A stretch of 64,000 nt of DNA from Fictibacillus enclensis (GCF_001457035.1 NZ_KQ758617.1:62001-126000), one strand, 5' to 3'. Shown: positions 52,735 to 62,223, counted from the stretch's first letter. The notes: a model not told the origin generated them from the sequence alone. Numbers and translations: made by a program.

Positions 52735-52771
52735 CGGTCCTTTCGTAAGCGAAAGGGCTGCTTTTTTTATT
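52735..52771 (+). terminator. Terminator of yhgE
   Basis: AAAGC and CCTTTCG stems pair with CGAAAGG and GCTTT with small bulges and are followed by seven Ts. Confidence 0.8.
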
Positions 52772-52864
52772 GCTGATGGTTTGCTTGCTAACTTGGTTTC
52801 TAGCTTGATCAATTAGGGAAACATACATAGGACAAAAGATATATAAAGAAAGAAGGGGTGGAAT

Positions 52865-54016
52865 ATGATTACGTTTAAAAATGTGGAAAAAACATATCCG
52901 GATGGGTTTCAAGCTCTAAAAAACATAGAGTTCCATATTGAAAAGGGTGAACTAGTTGCTCTGATCGGGCCCAGTGGCTGCGGGAAAACCACGACGATGA
53001 AAATGATCAACCGTCTGATTGAACCAACCGGCGGAACCATCATGATCAACGGAGAAGATATATCTGAAAAGGACCCGGTTCAGCTTCGCAGGAACATAGG
53101 CTATGTTATCCAGCAAATCGGTTTGCTCCCGCATATGACCATCGGTGAAAATATATCGCTCGTACCCAGGTTGAAGGGATGGAAAAAAGAAGAGTACGAG
53201 GGGAAGGTGGATGAGCTTTTGAACCTGGTGGGGCTCGAACCCGAGACGTTCCGAGACAGATTTCCCGCAGAGTTAAGCGGCGGACAGCAACAAAGGATCG
53301 GGGTCATCAGGGCGCTTGCGGCCGAACCACCGGTCATTTTAATGGACGAACCCTTCAGTGCACTTGATCCCATCAGCAGGGAGCAGCTTCAGGATGAATT
53401 GATAAAGCTGCAGGATACCATTCAAAAGACCATTGTGTTTGTAACCCATGATATGGATGAGGCACTGAAGATTGCTGACCGGATTGCCATCATGAGAGAA
53501 GGAAGAATCATTCAGTTTGACACCCCTGAAAAAATCCTGCGTCATCCTGCCGATGATTTTGTGAAAGGATTTATTGGCGAGCAAAGACTTGAGGAAGCCT
53601 CCAATGAGCAACCCACAGCCACGGACCTGATGATCGAAAAAGTAGTAACAGCCAAACCCACGAGGGGACTGGCCGAAGCATTAAAAATGATGAAACGATA
53701 TAGAGTCGACAGCCTGCTGGTCACCAATTCAGCCAACCATTTACTCGGAATTGCGACGGTTGATGCGGTTGAGCGCCATTACAACGAAGAAGACAAAACG
53801 CTGGCAGACATTATGGAAGCAGATTTTGATTCGGTTTCTGTAGAAACACCGTATACGGATGTGGCAGAGATCTTTGCCACAAAAAAATCCCCATTTATAC
53901 CTGTGCTGGACGGAGAAATACTGGCTGGCCTGATCACTCGTTCTACGATGATGCGCGGCCTTGCGGGCTTGAAGATCACCGGAAGACAGGAAGGAGCAAC
54001 GGCCGATGAACAATAA
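52865..54016 (+). CDS. opuFA: Osmoprotectant ABC transporter ATPase (OpuFA-like)
   Basis: The 383-residue ATPase has Walker A GPSGCGKTTTMKM, signature LSGGQQQR and Walker B VILMDEPFSALD, followed by two CBS domains (about 250-370: MKRYRVDSLLVTN, ATKKSPFIPVLDGEIL). This is the OpuA/OpuC class of compatible-solute importers. Its only partner gene encodes a fused permease/binding protein, the layout described as OpuF in Bacillus relatives. Its 3' end overlaps that gene by 11 bases. Confidence 0.87.
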   Translation: MITFKNVEKTYPDGFQALKNIEFHIEKGELVALIGPSGCGKTTTMKMINRLIEPTGGTIMINGEDISEKDPVQLRRNIGYVIQQIGLLPHMTIGENISLVPRLKGWKKEEYEGKVDELLNLVGLEPETFRDRFPAELSGGQQQRIGVIRALAAEPPVILMDEPFSALDPISREQLQDELIKLQDTIQKTIVFVTHDMDEALKIADRIAIMREGRIIQFDTPEKILRHPADDFVKGFIGEQRLEEASNEQPTATDLMIEKVVTAKPTRGLAEALKMMKRYRVDSLLVTNSANHLLGIATVDAVERHYNEEDKTLADIMEADFDSVSVETPYTDVAEIFATKKSPFIPVLDGEILAGLITRSTMMRGLAGLKITGRQEGATADEQ

Positions 54017-55562
54017 AAACTTCCTTTCAACACTTGCTGATACGTTCCAGACACGCTGGCCGGATATTTGGGAAGGCCTTCAGCAGCATTTGTTTTTATC
54101 ACTGGTTTCCATTATCATCGCTGCTGTTATCGCCATTCCCCTTGGCATCTTTATTTCAAGAAGAGCAAGAGTAGCCGAACCGGTGATCGGAGTCACAGCG
54201 ATTTTTCAGACCATTCCGAGTCTCGCGCTGTTCGGTTTCTTATTGCCTTTGTTTGGCATCGGAAGCACAACCGCAATTATCGCCTTGACGGTTTATGCCC
54301 TGCTTCCTATTTTAAGAAATACATACGCCGGAATTACAGGGGTCGATCAGTCCGCCGTGGAAGCCGGACGGGGGATGGGAATGACCAAAAACCAGATCTT
54401 GAGAATGATCGAACTTCCACTGGCCATGCCGATTATTATGGCCGGCCTTCGTACAGCGACGGTATTGACTATAGGTGTGGCTACACTTGCCGCCTTTATC
54501 GGAGCTGGAGGGCTCGGTGACCTCATATACAGGGGTCTTTCCACCACAAGAAACGAATTGGTGCTTGCTGGAGCGATTCCCGCAGCGCTTCTTGCTCTTG
54601 TCATCGATTATTTGCTGAAACGAATTGAGATTGCTTCCAACCCGGTAGGACGCAAAAAGTTTTCATGGAAGAAGGCCGGGATCATCCTTATTCCGGTGGC
54701 CGCGTTGCTTTTGTTCTTTGCCCTCAGAGGTGGAACGTCTGACGATGCGATCAAAATTTCAGGGAAAAAATGGACGGAACAATATATACTTCCGTATGTC
54801 ATTGCAGAATACGTGGAAGACAAAACCGACTATAAAATGGATGTGGGAGAAGGACTCGGAGAGACAGCGATTCTGACTCAGGCGATTAAAAAGGGAGATA
54901 TCGACATGTACGTGGAATACACAGGTACAGCTTTTATGGATATTTTAAAAGAGGAATATTCCCCTGACATCTCCGCAGACCAAACGTATGAACGTGTAAA
55001 AGAAGGCTACAAAAAGAAATACAAGCTGGACTGGCTAAAGCCGCTTGGTTTCCAGAATACCTATGCCATTGCTGTAAGGCCGCAAAAGTACAAGGAACTC
55101 GGGGTAAAGACCACATCTGAGCTTGCAGATAAATCTTCTGAGGTCACATTTGGAGCCCCTACGGAATTTTTTGAGCGGCAGGATGGATACCCTGGTTTTC
55201 AAAAAGCCTACAAATTTAACTTTAAAGATAAAAAAAGCCTGGATCCAAACCTGATGTACGCGGCGGTTAAGAACGGAAAAGTGGATACGATCGCTGCATT
55301 TACAACGGACGGAAGGATTCCACGCTATAACCTGGAGCTTTTAAAGGATGACAAAAAGTTCTTTCCTCCTTATTATGCAGCGCCCATTGTCCGTGAAGAA
55401 ACGCTGAAGAAGTATCCGAAACTCAAAAGCACAGTCAATGAGCTTGCAGGAAAAATAAGCGATAAAGATATGGCCGAAATGAATGCCAAGGTGGATATCG
55501 ATAAAGAAGAGCCCAGAGATGTCGCAAGGGATTTTCTTAAAAAGAAAAAGTTAATTAAGTAA
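54006..55562 (+). CDS. opuFB: Osmoprotectant permease fused to binding protein (OpuFB-like)
   Basis: The 518-residue fusion has a permease (about residues 25-205, with the EAA-loop GVDQSAVEAGRGMGMTKNQILRMIELPLAMP), a linking TM helix (about 218-236) and an extracytoplasmic OpuAC-type binding domain (about 245-518, GKKWTEQYILPYVIAEY, YVEYTGTAFMDIL). No separate binding protein is needed. Glycine betaine, choline-O-sulfate or related solutes are expected from the family. The ATG overlaps opuFA. Confidence 0.87.
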   Translation: MNNKNFLSTLADTFQTRWPDIWEGLQQHLFLSLVSIIIAAVIAIPLGIFISRRARVAEPVIGVTAIFQTIPSLALFGFLLPLFGIGSTTAIIALTVYALLPILRNTYAGITGVDQSAVEAGRGMGMTKNQILRMIELPLAMPIIMAGLRTATVLTIGVATLAAFIGAGGLGDLIYRGLSTTRNELVLAGAIPAALLALVIDYLLKRIEIASNPVGRKKFSWKKAGIILIPVAALLLFFALRGGTSDDAIKISGKKWTEQYILPYVIAEYVEDKTDYKMDVGEGLGETAILTQAIKKGDIDMYVEYTGTAFMDILKEEYSPDISADQTYERVKEGYKKKYKLDWLKPLGFQNTYAIAVRPQKYKELGVKTTSELADKSSEVTFGAPTEFFERQDGYPGFQKAYKFNFKDKKSLDPNLMYAAVKNGKVDTIAAFTTDGRIPRYNLELLKDDKKFFPPYYAAPIVREETLKKYPKLKSTVNELAGKISDKDMAEMNAKVDIDKEEPRDVARDFLKKKKLIK

Positions 55563-55567
55563 TTGGA

Positions 55568-55603
55568 CAAAAAACAGCCCGGCATTTATGCCGGGCTGTT
55601 TTT
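55568..55603. terminator. Bidirectional terminator after the opuF operon
   Basis: AAACAGCCCGGCAT pairs with ATGCCGGGCTGTTT around TT; it sits between convergent genes. Confidence 0.88.
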
Positions 55604-55610
55604 GGTTGTC

Positions 55611-56333
55611 TTACAATACCTTGCTCAAGAACGATTTCGTGCGTTCGTGCTGAGGGTTGCCGAATAGCTCCGAAGGAACATTTTCTTCGACAATGTAGCC
55701 GCCATCCATAAAAATAACGCGGTCACCAACTTCACGGGCAAAGCCCATTTCGTGTGTGACAACGACCATGGTCATCCCTTCTTTTGCGAGCTGTTTCATG
55801 ACTTCAAGCACTTCACCAACCATCTCGGGATCCAGAGCGGATGTGGGCTCATCAAAAAGCATGATTTTCGGATCCATTGCAAGTGCGCGCGCGATTGCGA
55901 CACGCTGCTTTTGGCCGCCTGAAAGCTGGCCGGGAAAGCTGGATGCTTTATCCTTCAATCCAACCTTGGCCAGAAGCTCAAGTGCTTTTTCCTTCGCTTT
56001 GGCAGGAGCCATTCCCCGTACTTTAATCGGTCCGAGAGTTACATTTTCTATTACCGATTTATGCGGAAAAAGATTAAACTGCTGGAATACCATGCCGACA
56101 TCCTGTCTGACAAGATTGATATTTACTTTTGGATCAACCAGGTTGTAGCCATTGACGATGACTTCTCCGCCAGTGATATCTTCGAGCTTATTCAAACAAC
56201 GAAGGAACGTGCTTTTTCCCGATCCTGATGGACCGATAACACAGACCACTTCCCGTTCCTTGATTTCGGAATTAATATCTTTTAGCACTTCGAGATCGCC
56301 AAACGATTTTTTTAAATTTCGTACTTTTATCAT
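55611..56333 (-). CDS. Amino-acid ABC transporter ATPase (GlnQ-like), orphan
   Basis: The 240-residue polar-amino-acid ATPase has Walker [11 protein letters not shown], signature LSGGQKQR, Walker [13 protein letters not shown] and the H-loop [10 protein letters not shown]. It is a single-gene unit with no permease or binding protein nearby. The closest match in the window is the ATPase-less amino-acid pair at 7.5-9.0 kb, so it may serve that system. A GGGGGAA ribosome site precedes the ATG. Confidence 0.9.
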   Translation of the reverse strand: MIKVRNLKKSFGDLEVLKDINSEIKEREVVCVIGPSGSGKSTFLRCLNKLEDITGGEVIVNGYNLVDPKVNINLVRQDVGMVFQQFNLFPHKSVIENVTLGPIKVRGMAPAKAKEKALELLAKVGLKDKASSFPGQLSGGQKQRVAIARALAMDPKIMLFDEPTSALDPEMVGEVLEVMKQLAKEGMTMVVVTHEMGFAREVGDRVIFMDGGYIVEENVPSELFGNPQHERTKSFLSKVL

Positions 56334-56478
56334 AAAGAGTGCGTTCCCCCTTTTTTTTCTCTTCTTGTTCTCTCTATAACCTTTGTCAGATGATAGTTTG
56401 ATTATACCTGTTAGATAGCAAGAATGCGATGAATTAACAACAGCTGCAAAAACATTATAATAATTTTCTGAAAAGTCG

Positions 56479-56528
56479 TTGACCTAATAGGCGATATCAC
56501 CTATACTTTATCTATGGAAACGGTTTCA
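56479..56528 (+). promoter_or_regulatory. lacI-family gene promoter and operator
   Basis: TTGACC at 56479-56484 and TATACT at 56502-56507 have a 17-bp spacer; TGGAAACGGTTTCA at 56515-56528 lies at the expected start of transcription and is a LacI/CcpA-type dyad. A near-palindrome ATAGG-N8-CCTAT (56487-56504) overlaps the spacer and -10. Confidence 0.65.
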
Positions 56529-56566
56529 TGATTTCGATTTCATAGTTAAATTGAAGGAGAAACGCA

Positions 56567-57553
56567 ATGGCAACTATCCAAGATGTAGCAAAGCTGGCCG
56601 GACTGTCGAGAACGACTGTCTCCAGAGTAATCAATCGTCATCCGTATGTAACGGATGAAAAAAAACGATTGGTTATGAACGCGATGGAAGAGTTAAATTA
56701 TGTCCCAAATTCTTCTGCCCGGAGGCTCAGAAAGCAGCAGACAGAAACCATTGCTGTATATGTTCCCAGAATTACAAATCCGTTCTTCAGCCAAATGGTA
56801 GAAGTGATGGGAAACTATGCTTCAGACAGAGGCTATCAGCTTATTCTCTGCCAAACAAGCTACAGCCGCAATCAGGAGATCAATTATCTGGAATTGTTAA
56901 AAACAAAGCAGGTAGACGGTCTGATCCTCACATCGATTGAAAATGAATGGAGCAGTATTGAGCCTTATATGAACTACGGTCCCATCATGTTATGCAACGA
57001 GTACAACGACCAGGCACAGGTACCAACTGTTTATCTGGACCAAATTGAGGGGGGATACATCGGGACCCGTCATCTTATTGAGCAGGGCCATACCCAGATC
57101 GCCTATTGTTCAGGAAACAACCACGCGTCACGGGTTGCATCCGACCGGTACACGGGATATAAAAAGGCACTGGAAGAGGCAGGCATTGTTACGAACGAGG
57201 ATTGGTTTCTCACAAATGCTTATAGTATTGACGATGGGAAGCGGGTCTTCAACGAAATCGCGAAAATGAATGACCGGCCGACAGCGGTTTTTACTGGAAG
57301 TGATGAAGTGGCGGCAGGAATCTGGAAGGAAGCTCTTAATCACAAATGGGATGTACCAAACGATTTGGCCATCATCGGCTTTGATGATCAGCCAGTTGCA
57401 GATTTGATTGGTTTAACTACGATCAGGCAGCCGATTAAGAACATGGCACAGCAGGCAATGAAGCAAATGATTGATATCATTCAACATAAACTGCCAAGTG
57501 AAAAAAAGGAAATTAAGCTGGAGTTTGAGCTCATTAAACGGCGGTCTACCTGA
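56567..57553 (+). CDS. LacI-family transcriptional repressor
   Basis: The 328-residue regulator has an N-terminal LacI helix-turn-helix (TIQDVAKLAGLSRTTVSRVIN), a hinge helix (NSSARRLRKQ) and a periplasmic-binding-like effector domain (about 60-325). It is encoded just upstream of a sugar importer in the same direction, so it is the likely local repressor. The start follows GAAGGAGAAACGCA. The effector sugar is unknown. Confidence 0.92.
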   Translation: MATIQDVAKLAGLSRTTVSRVINRHPYVTDEKKRLVMNAMEELNYVPNSSARRLRKQQTETIAVYVPRITNPFFSQMVEVMGNYASDRGYQLILCQTSYSRNQEINYLELLKTKQVDGLILTSIENEWSSIEPYMNYGPIMLCNEYNDQAQVPTVYLDQIEGGYIGTRHLIEQGHTQIAYCSGNNHASRVASDRYTGYKKALEEAGIVTNEDWFLTNAYSIDDGKRVFNEIAKMNDRPTAVFTGSDEVAAGIWKEALNHKWDVPNDLAIIGFDDQPVADLIGLTTIRQPIKNMAQQAMKQMIDIIQHKLPSEKKEIKLEFELIKRRST

Positions 57554-57603
57554 TCTGTAAAGAGCAGCAGCCCGCAAAACATATTAAAAGGGGGATTACC
57601 TAC

Positions 57604-58899
57604 ATGAACATCAAAAAAATCTCAAAAGTCATTACTACCTCGCTTGCTCTTTCACTCGTTTTATCCGCATGCAGTGACAATAAGGCAAGCACGGACGAGA
57701 AGAAGGATTCTGCAAACAAAGGCAAAAAGGTTGAGTTGATTTATGCACGTGGTAAAGATGATACGAATGCCACTCAAAAGATGGTAGCTGCATTTGAGAA
57801 AAAATATCCAAACATTGATGTGAAATTCCGTGAAATGCCCGCAGATACAGGGAAACAGCATAACGCTTATGTAACTGCTTTTAATGCGAAATCCGATGAG
57901 ATTGATGTTTTTGATATGGATGTGGTTTGGCCGGCAGAGTTCGCTCAGGCAGGTTATGTTATGCCGTTGGATCGTTTTATACAGAAGGATGGAATCAAAC
58001 TTGATGAATATAACGAAGGAGCATTGAGCGCTTCAAAATTTAAAGGAAAACAGTGGGCCCTGCCAAAGTTTATTGATGCCGGGATGCTGTTCTACCGTAC
58101 AGACCTCGTAAAAGATCCGCCTAAAACATGGGATGACCTTTTGAAACAGGCAAAAGCGGACAAAGGAAAAGGCGGTACCAAATTTGGATACCTGATGCAG
58201 GCCAAGCAATATGAAGGGCTTGTCTGTAATGCGGTTGAGTTCATCGCTTCCTATGGAGGAGAGATCATCAATGAGAAAGGTGAAGTTGTGGTAGATTCTC
58301 CAGAAGCCATAAAGGGATTGAAGAAACTCGTAGAAGTGGCCACTTCTGATGTAGTGCCAAAGAATATCACCACATTTGCAGAACCGGAGAGCCATACGGC
58401 ATTCATTAACGGGCAATCCGCCTTTATCCGAAACTGGCCGTATCAATTTGCGCTGGCAAATGACAAATCTCAATCCAAAATTGTCGGTAAAGTCGGCGTA
58501 GCTCCGCTTCCTGCCGGCGATAAGGGACCGGCTGCTGCACTTGGCGGCTGGCAGGCAGGAATCAACAAAAACACCGATGTACCAAAAGAAGCATGGCTGT
58601 TCCTTAAGTTTATGGCTGGAGAAGAAGGACAGAAAATGGATGCGATAAACGGCGGCCACGCGCCAACGATCAACAAGCTCTTTGATGATCCGGATGTCCA
58701 AAAAGCCAACCCTTACTTTAAAGAGGAAGGCTTCGTAAATGCGCTCAAATCAGCGGTTTCCCGCCCTGTAGCTCCAAACTATACGGAAATCTCGGATATT
58801 ATCCAAATCCAGGTGTCCAAAGCGATCGCGAAAGAAATTACGCCGGAACAAGCAGCTAAAAACATGCAAAAAGAGATTTCTTCCAAAATGGAAAAGTAA
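57604..58899 (+). CDS. Sugar ABC transporter substrate-binding lipoprotein
   Basis: This 431-residue family 1 binding protein has a lipoprotein signal with lipobox LSAC (Cys near residue 23) and the two-lobed fold (FEKKYPNIDVKFREMPADTG, DVFDMDVVWPAEFAQAG, FIRNWPYQFALAND). It resembles trehalose/maltose-type binding proteins. The start follows AAAGGGGGATTACCTAC. First gene of the importer, followed by two permeases. Confidence 0.92.
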   Translation: MNIKKISKVITTSLALSLVLSACSDNKASTDEKKDSANKGKKVELIYARGKDDTNATQKMVAAFEKKYPNIDVKFREMPADTGKQHNAYVTAFNAKSDEIDVFDMDVVWPAEFAQAGYVMPLDRFIQKDGIKLDEYNEGALSASKFKGKQWALPKFIDAGMLFYRTDLVKDPPKTWDDLLKQAKADKGKGGTKFGYLMQAKQYEGLVCNAVEFIASYGGEIINEKGEVVVDSPEAIKGLKKLVEVATSDVVPKNITTFAEPESHTAFINGQSAFIRNWPYQFALANDKSQSKIVGKVGVAPLPAGDKGPAAALGGWQAGINKNTDVPKEAWLFLKFMAGEEGQKMDAINGGHAPTINKLFDDPDVQKANPYFKEEGFVNALKSAVSRPVAPNYTEISDIIQIQVSKAIAKEITPEQAAKNMQKEISSKMEK

Positions 58900-58913
58900 A
58901 GATTTACTGTTAA

Positions 58914-58950
58914 ATGCATAAGCCTTCATATTTTATGGAGGCTTATGCAT
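58914..58950 (+). other. Intercistronic hairpin between binding protein and permease
   Basis: A 15-bp near-perfect stem (TGCATAAGCCTTCAT with ATGGAGGCTTATGCA) lacks a T run, so it more likely stabilises the upstream mRNA than terminates. It could give the binding protein a higher level than the permeases. Confidence 0.65.
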
Positions 58951-58966
58951 AACAAATAACAAATAT

Positions 58967-58989
58967 TGGTATCGATTCCAGAATGGAAT
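58967..58989. promoter_or_regulatory. Second LacI-type operator motif, overlapping palindromes
   Basis: TGGTATCGATTCCA (58967-58980) shares TGGWAWCGRTTYCA with the dyad at the regulator's promoter. ATTCCA-GAA-TGGAAT (58975-58989) overlaps it. Confidence 0.5.
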
Positions 58990-59049
58990 GGATGGACTGC
59001 TGCTTCGCCAGCCCATCGATTGCATCCGTAACACAAGGGAGTGGCAAAT

Positions 59050-60399
59050 GTGGAAGTGAAATTAAATCCAAGCCCAAGTCCTAAAAAGGATCCTGGACGG
59101 GCAAAAACATCTTCAAGTAAAAAAAGAAAAGCATCTGAAAAAAGGCTGGCTTACATGCTTGTAGCCCCTTCTCTGCTCTTGATCCTTTTGATCGCCATCT
59201 GGCCAGTTCTGCAATCCTTTTATTACAGTCTGTTTGACTTAAGATTGAACAATCCAACAAAATCGGAAGTTACATTAAGCTATCATCTGGACCTGGAAAA
59301 ATATCTGAACAGCTATCCATTTCTTATCAATGTCCTGGAAGACGAAGCGGGCAAAGCAAAAGGCTCATCCGCAGAAACGTTAAATGGATTGATCTCGGAA
59401 TTAAAAGAGGTGGATGCTGGAATTCAGGAAGATTCAGCGGTTAAAAAACAATATCAGCAGGTCGATGACAAGCTGACGAACATGGAACCGGTAAGTGAAG
59501 AATTAAGTTCAGTAAAAGTCGACAAAAGTGATGCACTGAAACTCGATAAAACCCTTCATAAGGTATCGTCCGAAGTCAAAGGATTAAAAGGCCTTAAAAA
59601 TGAAGAGGATGCCCTTGGCCTTTCTTCCTCCCTTAATGAAGCCGTGATTAAACCCAACTTTGTTGGATTTGATCATTACAAAAACAATCTGACGGATAAG
59701 CGGATGTGGATGGCCATCTGGAATACAAGCGCCTTTACGATTGTTTCCGTTTTCCTTGAGCTTGTTATTGGGCTTGCGATTGCCGTACTGATCAATAAAG
59801 CTTTTTTTGGACGGGGGCTGGTGAGGGCTACCATTTTGATTCCCTGGGCGATTCCAACAGCGGTTTCCGCAAAAATGTGGCAGTTCCTGTACGACGGACA
59901 AAATGGAGTGGTTGCCCACATTTTTGAGAAGGTAGGTCTTGTTGGCAACGCCACTGATCTTTTGACCACCAACCTTGGTGCCATGTTTTCCATTATTTTT
60001 ACCGACGTCTGGAAAACGACACCGTATATGGCGCTCCTACTGCTTGCGGGGCTGCAGACGATTTCATCTTCACTCTACGAGGCGGCCTCCATTGATGGAG
60101 CCTCGAAATGGAAGCAGTTTACAACGATCACTCTTCCATTATTGAAATCAAGTATTCTGGTCGCTTTATTGTTCAGAACCCTTGATGCCTTCCGTGTGTT
60201 TGACCTTGTGTTCGTACTCACAGGCGGAGGTCCTGCCAACTCCACAGAGACGATCTCCATCCTGGCCTACAAACGGATGTTTGAACAGACCAATTTTGGG
60301 GACGGGTCCGCTCTGTCGGTCATTGTATTTGTATGTGTGGCCGTCATTTCCATGATCTTTATTAAGGTTCTTGGCCGTGACCTGCTAACCGACAGATAA
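59050..60399 (+). CDS. Sugar ABC transporter permease 1 (MalF-type) with long insertion
   Basis: The 449-residue permease starts at GTG 59050, eight bases after AAGGGAG. After a basic N-terminus and TM1 (about 35-58) comes an unusual extracytoplasmic segment of about 130 residues, rich in K/E/S/L, before TM2 near 220. The EAA loop SLYEAASIDGASKWKQFTTITLPLLK is intact. It pairs with permease 2. A MalF-like P2 loop has similar placement, though this one looks helical and low-complexity. Confidence 0.88.
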   Translation: MEVKLNPSPSPKKDPGRAKTSSSKKRKASEKRLAYMLVAPSLLLILLIAIWPVLQSFYYSLFDLRLNNPTKSEVTLSYHLDLEKYLNSYPFLINVLEDEAGKAKGSSAETLNGLISELKEVDAGIQEDSAVKKQYQQVDDKLTNMEPVSEELSSVKVDKSDALKLDKTLHKVSSEVKGLKGLKNEEDALGLSSSLNEAVIKPNFVGFDHYKNNLTDKRMWMAIWNTSAFTIVSVFLELVIGLAIAVLINKAFFGRGLVRATILIPWAIPTAVSAKMWQFLYDGQNGVVAHIFEKVGLVGNATDLLTTNLGAMFSIIFTDVWKTTPYMALLLLAGLQTISSSLYEAASIDGASKWKQFTTITLPLLKSSILVALLFRTLDAFRVFDLVFVLTGGGPANSTETISILAYKRMFEQTNFGDGSALSVIVFVCVAVISMIFIKVLGRDLLTDR

Positions 60400-60427
60400 G
60401 AAACGTGTATAAAAGGAGTGAGAACTT

Positions 60428-61255
60428 GTGAATAAAAAAGCAGGGCCGTTGTTTTATATCTTTCTTGCCATCTTTGTTTTTCTTGTTATGTTTCCGTTTA
60501 TATGGATGCTTGTCAGTTCCATCAAACCGATAAATGAACTGTTCGGTGACAAGGCATTCTCACCGTTTACCAGTCACCCGACATTTGAAAACTATATTTC
60601 TGTTTTTACCAATTACCCGTTTCTGAAATATTTATGGAACAGTTTTGTAGTGTCTGGCATCACGACGTTATATACCGTTCTGATCGCATCGTTTACTGCC
60701 TATGCGATTGCACGTCTTCAATTTAAAGGAAAGACTGTTATTTTGGGATTGGTATTATCGGTCTCCATGTTTCCGCAGATTGCAACCATTTCACCCATCT
60801 ATATTTTATTGAAAAATATTGGTCTGACCAACAGTTATCTTGGACTGATCATCCCGTATACCACCATCACGCTGCCACTTTCGATCTGGATTCTGGTTAC
60901 GTTTTTCAGAAAGATTCCATTTGATCTTGAAGAGGCTGCCAAGATGGATGGAGCCACTTTGATGCAAACCTATTGGAAGGTTATCCTTCCGCTGGCCGTA
61001 CCTGGTATCTTCACTACGGCCATCCTGGTCTTTATTGCGGCCTGGAATGAATTTTTGTTTGCTTTGACGATAAATACGGATCAAGCATTTAAAACTGTGC
61101 CGGTAGGAATCGCCATGTTTGAAGGGCAATTTACCGTACCGTGGGGCGATATCACCGCGGCCACTGTTATTGTTACAATCCCGCTCGTCATCATGGTACT
61201 GCTTTTCCAGCGCAGAATCGTGTCAGGGCTTACCTCGGGTGCTGTAAAAGAGTAA
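60428..61255 (+). CDS. Sugar ABC transporter permease 2 (MalG-type)
   Basis: The 275-residue MalG-like subunit has about six TM helices and the EAA loop DLEEAAKMDGATLMQTYWKVILPLAVPG. The GTG start follows AAAGGAGTGAG, 28 bases after permease 1. Third gene of the importer; no ATPase gene follows, only a terminator, so MsmX is the likely ATPase. Confidence 0.92.
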   Translation: MNKKAGPLFYIFLAIFVFLVMFPFIWMLVSSIKPINELFGDKAFSPFTSHPTFENYISVFTNYPFLKYLWNSFVVSGITTLYTVLIASFTAYAIARLQFKGKTVILGLVLSVSMFPQIATISPIYILLKNIGLTNSYLGLIIPYTTITLPLSIWILVTFFRKIPFDLEEAAKMDGATLMQTYWKVILPLAVPGIFTTAILVFIAAWNEFLFALTINTDQAFKTVPVGIAMFEGQFTVPWGDITAATVIVTIPLVIMVLLFQRRIVSGLTSGAVKE

Positions 61256-61259
61256 GAGT

Positions 61260-61292
61260 AAAGACCGGCCATTCCACAAGCCGGTCTTTTTT
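61260..61292 (+). terminator. Terminator of the sugar importer operon
   Basis: AAAGACCGGC pairs with GCCGGTCTTT around a ten-base loop followed by Ts. Confidence 0.9.
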
Positions 61293-61370
61293 GCTGTTAA
61301 CAGAAGTTTTGTTTAAATCCAATTTAAGGGTACACTGTTATTACCTAGAGACGAAACAGGGAGTGGGAAG

Positions 61371-62105
61371 ATGAAACTAACCGTTATTGGCTATTGGGGC
61401 GGCTATCCGGGAAAGGGGGAAGCCACCTCGGGTTATCTGCTGCAGCACAATGGGTTCAATCTATTAATCGATTGCGGAAGCGGAGTTCTCTCCGGGCTGC
61501 AATCCTATATTCAGCCAGAAGAATTGGATGCAGTTATTCTTTCTCATTATCATCATGATCATGTGGCTGATATTGGTGTTCTCCAATACGCCAGACTTGT
61601 CCAATCTTTTCTGCAGTCAGGTGTTGAGACGCTGCCGATCTATGGTCATAATGAGGACCAGCAAGGCTTTGCGAATCTGACTTATCGTGAGGCAACGAAA
61701 GGAGTGGCCTATTTTCCAGAAGAAAGCCTGACTGTCGGGCCGTTTTCCATCACCTTTCAAAAAACGAAGCATCCGGCTGTTTGTTATGGCATGAGGATTA
61801 CAGCGGGAGATCAAACCATCGTTTATACAGCGGATTCTGCTTATCTTCTAGAGTTTATTCCGTTCAGTACCGGAGCGGACCTGCTCATTTCGGAGTGCAA
61901 CTTTTACAGTGATCAGGATGGCAGCGGCCCCGGCCATATGAATTCACATGATGCTGGGAATCTGGCCGAAGCGTCAGGTGTGCCGTTTCTTCTTCTGACT
62001 CACCTGCCTCATTTCGGTGACCGGAAACAGCTGGTATCTCAGGCGGGAGAAAAATATGCAGGACGAATTGAAGCCGCATATGCAGGCTGGACATGGGGAA
62101 ATTGA
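61371..62105 (+). CDS. yhfI: Metallo-beta-lactamase-fold hydrolase YhfI
   Basis: The 244-residue hydrolase has the zinc-binding core SHYHHDHVADIG near residue 62 and a downstream HS/Asp pattern typical of RNase Z-like MBL proteins. Length equals B. subtilis YhfI, and the lplJ gene follows as in that genome. The start follows GGGAGTGGGAAG. Substrate unknown. Confidence 0.9.
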   Translation: MKLTVIGYWGGYPGKGEATSGYLLQHNGFNLLIDCGSGVLSGLQSYIQPEELDAVILSHYHHDHVADIGVLQYARLVQSFLQSGVETLPIYGHNEDQQGFANLTYREATKGVAYFPEESLTVGPFSITFQKTKHPAVCYGMRITAGDQTIVYTADSAYLLEFIPFSTGADLLISECNFYSDQDGSGPGHMNSHDAGNLAEASGVPFLLLTHLPHFGDRKQLVSQAGEKYAGRIEAAYAGWTWGN

Positions 62106-62223
62106 AAAGCATCCATAAATTGCTACCTTTACGAAAGTCAGACAGCTTGCTATTCTTTTAAAAGAGTTGTATAACGAAAAAGGAGAATTTTTTTCTAACT
62201 GAGCAGTGAAGGAGAATAGGTCT

